A stretch of 7,434 nt of DNA from an uncultured Hyphomicrobiales bacterium (GTDB taxonomy: Bacteria; Pseudomonadota; Alphaproteobacteria; Rhizobiales; Beijerinckiaceae): NCBI GenBank assembly GCA_903932565.1, contig CAIZGQ010000217.1:1-7434 (forward strand), given 5' to 3'. Made by a program: the position numbers and the translations under genes. Positions 1 through 5,239 of the stretch are shown here, in pieces (position 1 is the first letter of the stretch; the number at the start of each line of letters is the position of its first letter). The notes below the pieces were generated by a model, which saw only the letters and a list, made by a program, of their open reading frames with translations, was not told where the DNA came from and did not search any database.

Positions 1-4
1 CCTG

Positions 5-30
5 AAAAACCTTCTCCCTTGGGAGAAGGT
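5..30 (-). terminator. Intrinsic terminator-like hairpin, arm of a dispersed palindromic repeat
   Basis: Bases 10-18 and 21-29 are perfect inverted repeats (CCTTCTCCC / GGGAGAAGG) around a two-base centre, and bases 9 and 30 extend the pairing by one. Read on the minus strand, the stem is followed directly by five T residues (9 down to 5), which is the form of a factor-independent terminator. It would act as a second stop for transcripts leaving the dioxygenase gene. The stem sequence also resembles the arm of a palindromic repeat common in alphaproteobacterial intergenic regions, so terminator and repeat may be the same object. Confidence 0.5.
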
Positions 31-118
31 GCACCGCAGCGAACCCGGCAACAGCCGGAGTTCGCTCCTAAAAAGTCCATATCGGACTGGTCCGATATGG
101 ATGCGGGGCGGATGAGGG
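10..118. repeat. Cluster of three palindromes, probable dispersed intergenic repeat
   Basis: Three hairpins lie in tandem. The first pairs 10-18 with 21-29. The second pairs 38-49 with 54-66, giving about 12 bp with one bulged A at 59. The third pairs 76-86 with 91-101, a perfect 11-bp stem with a CTGG loop. The block ends with GGCGGATGAGGG near 107-118. The opening arm and this ending match, from memory, the two ends of a REP-like repeat seen between genes in many alphaproteobacteria, with the middle portion differing between copies. No convincing protein is encoded here. Only one copy is visible, so its dispersed nature is inferred. Confidence 0.55.
70..101 (-). terminator. Intrinsic terminator for the dioxygenase gene
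   Basis: A perfect 11-bp inverted repeat (76-86 with 91-101, four-base loop) is followed on the minus strand by C and then five T residues (74 down to 70). It begins about 42 bases past the dioxygenase stop codon, a normal place for a factor-independent terminator. The stem is not especially GC-rich, but it is perfect and the T tract is directly adjacent. Confidence 0.65.
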
Positions 119-142
119 TCTTTATAGGCCCAGCTCATTCCC

Positions 143-943
143 TCACTGAAACGCGTAAGCGTCCATGCGCAGCACGCCGTACTGAACACTCGAATGCAAA
201 AGCTCGCCCTTGGCCCCCTCGCCCGCTGCACCCAGCGCAAACGGCAGAGGCAAGAAGTGCTCGTCAGACGGGTGGTTTTCCTTGGCGAAGGGCGCGAGCG
301 TTCGATAATTCGAAATCGCGTCAACGTCACCTGCAATTGCTGCCTGTTCCACCCAATCGCCGAAACCCGTGACCCATTGCGGCGTCTCAATTGTTTTGCG
401 ACCGATGCGCATCAACTCATAAAGATTGTGCGTCAGGCTTCCCGACCCGATGATCAGGATGCCTTCGTCGCGCAGGGGTGCCAGCGCCCGGCCCAAGGCA
501 AGATTTGCCGCCGCCCCCTGCTTTGAAAGCACTGATACCTGCACGACAGGAATGTCAGCATCCGGAAAGATGAACTTCAGCGGAACCCACGTGCCGTGAT
601 CAAAACCGCGATGCGCAACCTCGTGGGCTGCGATCCCTTCGCGCGCGAGCAGGTCCACCGCGCGATCTGCAAGCGCAGGATCACCAGGGGCTGGATATTG
701 CATCTCGAACAATGGTTGCGGGAAGCCACCGAAATCATAGATCATCTCGGGATGGGCATCGGACGTGAAGGCCGGTGCAGCACTTTCAAAATGCGCACTG
801 GCGATCAGGATGGCCTTGGGGCGTCCGTAGTCGCGGACAATGTCGCGGCCGAGTTTTACGAAGAAATCCCGCGCCGGACTTTCTTCGATCGCCAGCATCG
901 GCGAGCCGTGGGACACGAAATAGGTTGGAAATGTCTGGGGCAT
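143..943 (-). CDS. Extradiol ring-cleavage dioxygenase, LigB/DODA (YgiD-like) family
   Basis: This 266-residue protein belongs to the class III extradiol dioxygenase family typified by plant 4,5-DOPA dioxygenase and E. coli YgiD. These cytoplasmic metalloenzymes open catechol-type rings with O2. Family signatures appear in order: SHGSPM (His12), SAHFE (His51), DFGGFP (70-75), YPAPG (83-87), GFDHGTW (His116), GSLTHNL (His172) and DEHFLPL (His229). The histidines expected to bind metal or act in catalysis are all present, and the length is normal. The ATG at 943 is chosen because AGAGGAA lies 7 bases upstream and homologues begin at this point. The open frame continues upstream to 1015, but that extension runs through a hairpin and has no ribosome site. 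The physiological substrate cannot be read from the sequence. The gene lies downstream of a FadL-type porin, which hints at an aromatic substrate. Confidence 0.9.
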   Translation of the reverse strand: MPQTFPTYFVSHGSPMLAIEESPARDFFVKLGRDIVRDYGRPKAILIASAHFESAAPAFTSDAHPEMIYDFGGFPQPLFEMQYPAPGDPALADRAVDLLAREGIAAHEVAHRGFDHGTWVPLKFIFPDADIPVVQVSVLSKQGAAANLALGRALAPLRDEGILIIGSGSLTHNLYELMRIGRKTIETPQWVTGFGDWVEQAAIAGDVDAISNYRTLAPFAKENHPSDEHFLPLPFALGAAGEGAKGELLHSSVQYGVLRMDAYAFQ

Positions 944-965
944 GGCTGAGTTCCTCTGCCCCTTC

Positions 966-971
966 ATATAG
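966..971 (-). promoter_or_regulatory. Possible -10 element for the dioxygenase gene
   Basis: On the minus strand the hexamer reads CTATAT, similar to the -10 elements of alphaproteobacterial housekeeping promoters, and lies 22 bases before the chosen start. No good -35 hexamer is found 16-18 bases upstream, where the sequence is GC-rich, so this is only a candidate. Confidence 0.2.
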
Positions 972-990
972 GCGCGATGGCCCCGAAACG

Positions 991-1026
991 CGATTGCACG
1001 GATGCAAGCCCGCATCCGTGCAATCG
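991..1026 (-). terminator. Perfect 15-bp inverted repeat between the fadL-like and dioxygenase genes, probable terminator or attenuator
   Basis: Bases 991-1005 (CGATTGCACGGATGC) are the exact reverse complement of 1012-1026, with a six-base loop. On the minus strand the stem begins 22 bases after the fadL-like stop codon and ends 47 bases before the dioxygenase start, so it is placed to end or reduce read-through between the two genes. It lacks a proper T tract on either strand (minus side CGTTTC), so it is not a textbook intrinsic terminator. It could instead stabilise the 3' end of the mRNA or serve as a protein-binding site. Confidence 0.45.
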
Positions 1027-1048
1027 AAAGCTTGTCTTCAGATCGATG

Positions 1049-2455
1049 TCAGTACTTGCGGATCAGCGTGTCGCGGGGGCGCGGGGCCGGATCATCCCAA
1101 CGATAGGTCAGACCGACTGAGACAAGGTCGACGTGGGCTCTGCTCGAACCCACCAACGTCGTCGCCGGCAGCGGGGCCGGGTTGGCCTGCGTGATGTTGA
1201 CCGTCCCATCGCGCCCAAACAGATGCGCATAGCTGAAATCCAGTTTCAGCTTGTCGGACACTTTCCAGCCCGCACCGATCGAGGTCCACACGCGGTCTGA
1301 ATCCGGCAGGATCGTCAGGCGGTTGGAATTGTTGATCGGCGACTTTTCGTAGGCAACACCGGCGCGCAGCGTCAGGTTGGGGTTCCACTTGTACTCACCA
1401 CCCAGCGAGACAATGTAGCCGTTGGTAAAGCGTGCCGAAATCGTCTCGTAGACCGTTCCGGCGGGCGGAAAGCCACCCGACGACGTGATCGGAAGCTGCT
1501 GAACTGTGTTCCAGTGGTCCCACTCAAAGCCAGCCAGCAGGGTCAAATCGTTGGTGATCCGCTGCTTGAGGCCGAGCGTGACGACATCCGGCAGTTTGAG
1601 AGTCAGCTGAGCTGGATAGGACCCGACGGGCAGAGGCTGAACAAGAAGGGGACCGGGCAGAATAATCTGTTGCCCGAAATTGATATTGCCCTTTTGCTTC
1701 TCAGTTACGCTAGACCGATACCCGATGCCGATTTCGGTTCCCTCCACCGGCTTCAGCGTTGCGCCAAGCGTGAAGCCAAAGCCCCATCCATCACCGCGAA
1801 CACTGGCGTCTGCAAATGGGCTACCCGCACCAAACAGGTTCGGCAAATCAATCGCCTTGCGGAGATAGGTCTTGAAGTACATCGCCTGAACGCCAGCGGC
1901 GACCGACAACATGTCATTCACTTTGTAAGCAATCGTCGGATTGAAATCGTAGGATTCAATCTTCGAGGTAATGCCCAGCGTGCTGCCAGCCCAGATGTTG
2001 TTGGACTGCGTAACGAGGCCAAACGGCGTGTTGACGGCCAGGCCCAGCCAGATCTTGTCATTCAACTGATAGGTCGAATAGCTCGCTGGCAGGACAGCAG
2101 ATTGCGACACGTTCCCCGAATTCGCCCCGTACGCCAAAAGGGATGATCCCCCCCCAGCGGTGATTTTGCTCTCAGGGAAAATGCCGGTGAGGCTCCACGA
2201 TGACTGCCAGCCCGCGTGGTCGGTGATCGTCGCCGGGTTCCAGAACATGGAGCCCAGGCCGCCACCGCCAGCCGCTGCGCCAGCTGTCGAAAGCCCGGTG
2301 GCTTCAGTGCTTTGTTCGCGCAACAGGAAGGCACCTGCCTGGGCGGCCGAGCTCATGGCGACTGCGCAAGATGCTGCTGCAAGGGTGATGGCCAGGCGGG
2401 ATGTCGAATTCAACCGCGCTGCTGACCTATATGCTGAGATCCCCCGACCTGCCAT
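1049..2455 (-). CDS. FadL/OmpP1-family outer-membrane transporter
   Basis: This 468-residue protein is an outer-membrane beta-barrel of the FadL/OmpP1/TodX family, which imports long-chain fatty acids or hydrophobic aromatic and alkane compounds. It starts with a signal peptide: basic residues to about 20, a hydrophobic stretch 21-36, and AQA at 38-40 as the likely cleavage site. The mature chain opens with GAFLL and carries the family NPA motif at 73-75 (WNPAT), about 33 residues into the mature protein as in E. coli FadL. Many alternating beta-strands follow, with the last clear one (VDLVSVGLTYRW) near the C terminus. A short Pro/Arg-rich tail ends in an aromatic residue (RKY). The start at 2455 has GGGGAG nine bases upstream. 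Codons 101-103 contain a run of eight G. The substrate is unknown; fatty acid or aromatic compounds are both possible. Confidence 0.9.
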   Translation of the reverse strand: MAGRGISAYRSAARLNSTSRLAITLAAASCAVAMSSAAQAGAFLLREQSTEATGLSTAGAAAGGGGLGSMFWNPATITDHAGWQSSWSLTGIFPESKITAGGGSSLLAYGANSGNVSQSAVLPASYSTYQLNDKIWLGLAVNTPFGLVTQSNNIWAGSTLGITSKIESYDFNPTIAYKVNDMLSVAAGVQAMYFKTYLRKAIDLPNLFGAGSPFADASVRGDGWGFGFTLGATLKPVEGTEIGIGYRSSVTEKQKGNINFGQQIILPGPLLVQPLPVGSYPAQLTLKLPDVVTLGLKQRITNDLTLLAGFEWDHWNTVQQLPITSSGGFPPAGTVYETISARFTNGYIVSLGGEYKWNPNLTLRAGVAYEKSPINNSNRLTILPDSDRVWTSIGAGWKVSDKLKLDFSYAHLFGRDGTVNITQANPAPLPATTLVGSSRAHVDLVSVGLTYRWDDPAPRPRDTLIRKY

Positions 2456-2529
2456 GCCCCGTCACTCCCCTTTTGCTTGAACCGATCCACGCCGATTCAG
2501 ACTTGTGAGGAGAGCTAAGCAAAACGAAG

Positions 2530-2549
2530 CGCTGCCTACAATGGCAGCG
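2530..2549. promoter_or_regulatory. Hairpin in the upstream region of the fadL-like gene
   Basis: CGCTGCC (2530-2536) pairs perfectly with GGCAGCG (2543-2549) across a six-base loop. It lies about 75 bases before the fadL-like start and would fall in the 5' leader if the promoter is near 2575-2600. On the minus strand it is followed by CTTCGTTTT, a weak T tract, so it could be an attenuator or simply a leader structure. Alternatively it could be part of the end of the argC transcript. Confidence 0.35.
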
Positions 2550-2574
2550 TTTGCGCCTTAAAAAATGGCAAAAA

Positions 2575-2622
2575 TCTATATTTATGAACGGTTTCAGTCA
2601 GAAACACTGAATTTGTAACCGT
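2575..2622 (-). promoter_or_regulatory. Candidate promoter and operator of the fadL-like gene
   Basis: Within the 248-bp gap before the fadL-like gene, an AT-rich stretch contains TATAGA on the minus strand (2575-2580), a fair -10 element. The position expected for -35 falls in a nested inverted repeat: ACGGTT (2588-2593) with AACCGT (2617-2622), and TTCAGT (2593-2598) with ACTGAA (2606-2611). A palindrome over the -35 area is a typical place for a repressor to bind. No good -35 hexamer is seen, and the regulator cannot be named. Confidence 0.3.
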
Positions 2623-2664
2623 CTTTACCCGCCTGAATCCAGACGCATTGCGAACGCTTGTGAC

Positions 2665-2692
2665 AAATTCGCAACGAATTTTGGTCAAAATT
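2665..2692. repeat. Two overlapping AT-rich palindromes downstream of argC
   Basis: AAATTCG (2665-2671) pairs with CGAATTT (2675-2681) across a three-base loop, and overlapping it AATTTT (2677-2682) pairs with AAAATT (2687-2692). They begin 12 bases past the argC stop. Neither has a GC-rich stem followed by T residues, so a terminator call is weak. They might be a binding site or a weak transcript end. Confidence 0.25.
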
Positions 2693-2703
2693 TGCTTCAT
2701 CGA

Positions 2704-3639
2704 TCAAAGATCGAGCATCAGTTCCATATTCTGGATCGCAGCCCCAGACGCGCCCTTGCCCAGATTGTCGAGCTTGGCGACGAGCACAAGCTGCCGACGC
2801 TCCTCATTGGCAAAGACCCGCAACTCGAGATTGTTGGTCCCGTTGAGGGATTCTGCTTCGATCCGCCCCGCTGCCTCGGCCTCCATCACATGGACAAAAC
2901 GCTGCCCCTCGTAATGGTGGTGCAGAGCACGGCTGAAATCCGCCGGGAGTGGTTTGCCGGGCAGATCATCCAGATGAAGCGGAATTGACACCAGCATGCC
3001 CTGCCGGAAGTTTCCAACGGACGGCACAAACAGTGCCCGCCTTGTGAGCCGCGCATAGGCTTGGATCTCGCCCATGTGCTTGTGCTCAAGCGCCAGCGCA
3101 TAAAGCTCAAAAGATGGCGCACGGCCCTGTTCGAAATCCTCGATCATGGATTTCCCGCCGCCGGAATAACCGGAGACCGCGTTGATCGTGACGGCATGGT
3201 CCGACGGGATCAGACCCGCATCAACCAGCGGCCGCAGCAGAGCAATCGCACCCGTCGCATAGCAGCCCGGGTTGGCGACGGCCCGCGCCTGGCGGATCGC
3301 GTCCGCCTGCCCGGCAGCAAGCTCGGGAAAGCCATAGGTCCAGCCGGGCGCCACCCTGTGCGCCGTGGACGCATCAAGCAGTTTGGGACCATGGCTGCCA
3401 AGATCTGCCACAAGGCCTGCGGTTTCCTTGGCGGCGGCATCCGGCAGGCAAAGAATGGCAAGATCGACACCTGCCAGAATAGCTTTTTTGGCCGCAATAT
3501 CTTTGCGGCTCTCGTTTGGCAGGCTGATCAGCGTCACATCATCGCGCAGTTTCAAACGGTCGCGGATCTCAAGACCCGTGGTACCCGTTTCGCCGTCGAT
3601 GAAAATTTTGGCCGGTCCTGCGGCCTTGGCGCTGCTCAT
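2704..3639 (-). CDS. argC: N-acetyl-gamma-glutamyl-phosphate reductase, type II (ArgC)
   Basis: ArgC reduces N-acetylglutamyl phosphate to the semialdehyde with NADPH, the third step of arginine synthesis, in the cytoplasm. At 311 residues this is the shorter type-II form rather than the type-I form of about 345. The N terminus has the dinucleotide-binding loop GETGTTG (16-22). Then come LDASTAHR (88-95), YGFPEL (102-107), and the active-site cysteine Cys126 in NPGCYATG. SGYSGGGK (156-163) and HKHMGEI (186-192) follow, the latter with the likely catalytic histidine. All key residues are intact. The ATG at 3639 is preferred because AAGGA lies six bases upstream. The GTG just before it, at 3642, would leave only three bases. 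The gene follows the secreted-protein gene after 82 bp on the same strand. No other arginine gene is in view. Confidence 0.95.
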   Translation of the reverse strand: MSSAKAAGPAKIFIDGETGTTGLEIRDRLKLRDDVTLISLPNESRKDIAAKKAILAGVDLAILCLPDAAAKETAGLVADLGSHGPKLLDASTAHRVAPGWTYGFPELAAGQADAIRQARAVANPGCYATGAIALLRPLVDAGLIPSDHAVTINAVSGYSGGGKSMIEDFEQGRAPSFELYALALEHKHMGEIQAYARLTRRALFVPSVGNFRQGMLVSIPLHLDDLPGKPLPADFSRALHHHYEGQRFVHVMEAEAAGRIEAESLNGTNNLELRVFANEERRQLVLVAKLDNLGKGASGAAIQNMELMLDL

Positions 3640-3721
3640 CACATGTCCTTGTCTTCCGGCAACTTGCCCTGCGCGTCAGCACATGACTCTGTTCTGCGTC
3701 GCAATCAAGACAGCTCGCGTC

Positions 3722-4972
3722 TCAAGGCGCGTTGACAGCCCCAAACTGGACGCGCTCCAGAATTTGCATCGGTGCAGATTGGAATCCCTGCAGTTCCGAG
3801 AATCGAACCGGGTCGCCCTTGGCAGTGGCTGTCAGGGTCAGGCTCTTGGGGTTGTTGATGAAGGCCGCCAGCGCTTCTGCGATTTTCAGACCCGAGGGAT
3901 CGCCACCCAGCAACATCGGCGCAAATTGCGTGGCAGACATCGCCCATTGCTTGCGCACAGCATCGACCGGCTTTTTCTGCTCATTTGCAAAATAGGCCAA
4001 CGCCTTCTCGAACAGTCCCGTATTGTCAAACTTTAACGATAGCAATGAAAAGTCGGCGTTCATGAACACGCTCGGCCGTGTCTCCTTGGTGCCGGTGAAA
4101 GCTGATTTATCCAGCGAGCCGATCTTGGCTTTCACGGCCAACGTGCCGGATTTGGCTTCCGTGATGGAATAATTATCCAGCACATATGTCTTGGCCGCCG
4201 GGTTGTAGACACCCGACAACTTGATCCCGAAATCAAGGCGATCATACCCAAACAGCGCCAGGCTCTTGCCCTGCGGCGAGGCCTTGGGTGCCTCAACGCT
4301 CACGCCGGAGACTGTCACGTCACCCTTCAGCGGCACCTCGCCATCGTAAGTCCCGGCACCTTCAAGGCTCGCCAGCTTCACATGCCAGATGTTGCCACCA
4401 ATTGCGGTCTTTGGCGTATCCTTATCCGCGAAGGTGAGATCAAAGCCATCCCATTTCACATGGGTGATTTTCATCTTCATGTCGGCAATATCGCGTGATT
4501 TCACTGCCGCCAGCGTGCCGCCGAAGTCAGCGCCTTCCATCAGCATTGCGTTCGAATGAATTGTGCCGGGCAAGCCGTCTTCGCTTGTCAAAGTGCCATC
4601 GACCGAGGTCCACATGATCTTGCCGGTGCGACCTGCATCGATGTCGGTGATCTGGAACCCCGCCATGGTGACCTGGCTGCCTTTGCCGGAAATCTGGATG
4701 TCGGGAATGGAGACTTTCGCGGCTTTCATTTTCGCAATGATGGCGGCCTGATCGGCAGGCGGCGTTGCTGCACTGAACAGCTTTGCAACTTCATCCTTTG
4801 TGAGATTGGTGCCGGTCACATCAATCTTTTTGTAAAGCACCGTGGTGCCGTGGTCGGTCACGCTCACGCCCTCAAGGGTCACATCTTCCGCATGGGCCAT
4901 GGCCCCCAGCGGCGCGACGCTGGCCATCAAAACAGCGAACAAGAAGCATGGGCGTGTGACATATGACGGCAT
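3722..4972 (-). CDS. Unrecognised exported protein, probably periplasmic and beta-rich
   Basis: I do not recognise this 416-residue protein. It begins with a clear Sec signal peptide: Arg7, a hydrophobic core at about 10-24, and AHA at 26-28 before Glu29. Cys9 lies too early and in the wrong context for a lipoprotein. The mature chain shows many short alternating hydrophobic/polar stretches, such as VTLEGVSV (31-38), KVSIPDIQI and VTVSGVSVEA (about 218). This pattern suggests stacked beta-strands, and the VTL.GVSV-like phrase recurs. The last third looks more helical (ALAYFANEQ, IAEALAAFI). No later membrane segment, enzyme motif or metal site is evident. GGAG eight bases before the ATG and the signal peptide support this start. 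It is the first gene of the minus-strand series, 82 bp before argC, and may share its transcript. An AsmA/YdgA-like envelope role is conceivable but not shown. Confidence 0.85.
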   Translation of the reverse strand: MPSYVTRPCFLFAVLMASVAPLGAMAHAEDVTLEGVSVTDHGTTVLYKKIDVTGTNLTKDEVAKLFSAATPPADQAAIIAKMKAAKVSIPDIQISGKGSQVTMAGFQITDIDAGRTGKIMWTSVDGTLTSEDGLPGTIHSNAMLMEGADFGGTLAAVKSRDIADMKMKITHVKWDGFDLTFADKDTPKTAIGGNIWHVKLASLEGAGTYDGEVPLKGDVTVSGVSVEAPKASPQGKSLALFGYDRLDFGIKLSGVYNPAAKTYVLDNYSITEAKSGTLAVKAKIGSLDKSAFTGTKETRPSVFMNADFSLLSLKFDNTGLFEKALAYFANEQKKPVDAVRKQWAMSATQFAPMLLGGDPSGLKIAEALAAFINNPKSLTLTATAKGDPVRFSELQGFQSAPMQILERVQFGAVNAP

Positions 4973-4991
4973 GGGTGCAGCTCCGATTCAA

Positions 4992-5012
4992 GCGTTGCGC
5001 ACCTTGCGTTGC
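4992..5012. repeat. Direct repeat GCGTTGC spaced by 14, upstream of the secreted-protein gene
   Basis: GCGTTGC occurs at 4992-4998 and again at 5006-5012, with start-to-start spacing of 14 bases. The pair lies 20-40 bases upstream of the secreted-protein start, overlapping the probable 5' leader or promoter. Direct repeats at this spacing can be activator or response-regulator sites, but the bases are common and chance is possible. Confidence 0.25.
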
Positions 5013-5136
5013 CTGTTGACTGCCAGCAAGTGCCCAGACGCACACGTCAATAAGATGATGAACCGAATGTGACCTGGATATGAGACCCAGCAGGTCTTCA
5101 CAGCTTAACGCGCCTTGGCACTCGCGCGCCGCGTTT

Positions 5137-5151
5137 GTTTCCTGTATGTTC
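5137..5151. promoter_or_regulatory. LexA (SOS) box-like site upstream of radA
   Basis: The sequence reads GTTT-CCTGTAT-GTTC. The known alphaproteobacterial LexA box is the direct repeat GTTC-N7-GTTC, so seven of eight fixed positions match, and the flanking T residues also fit. It lies about 90 bases before the radA start in the divergent intergenic region, so it could act on radA, on the secreted-protein gene, or on neither. SOS control of radA is an inference. Confidence 0.35.
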
Positions 5152-5239
5152 TTATGAGACCTCGGTGCGAACCGCGCGATTCGGCGTGACGTGCTTCGCT
5201 GTTTGCCCCGCCCTGCTCTCTGTTCCGGACGACTTTGCC

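Noticed and set aside
944..1015. N-terminal extension of the dioxygenase to a start at 1015
   Set aside because: The extra 24 residues run through the 991-1026 hairpin and match nothing in the family, while the ATG at 943 has a good ribosome site and gives the normal N terminus.
1514..2146. Plus-strand frame of 210 codons opposite the FadL-like gene
   Set aside because: It is antisense to a clear outer-membrane protein gene and has neither a signal peptide nor recognisable motifs.
3061..3735. Plus-strand frame of 224 codons opposite argC
   Set aside because: It is fully antisense to an intact argC, has no domain signature, and is best explained by codon bias.
5071..5096. GACCTG / CAGGTC inverted repeat as a terminator
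   Set aside because: It has only six pairs around a 14-base loop, no T tract on either strand, and lies in a divergent region where no transcript needs to end.
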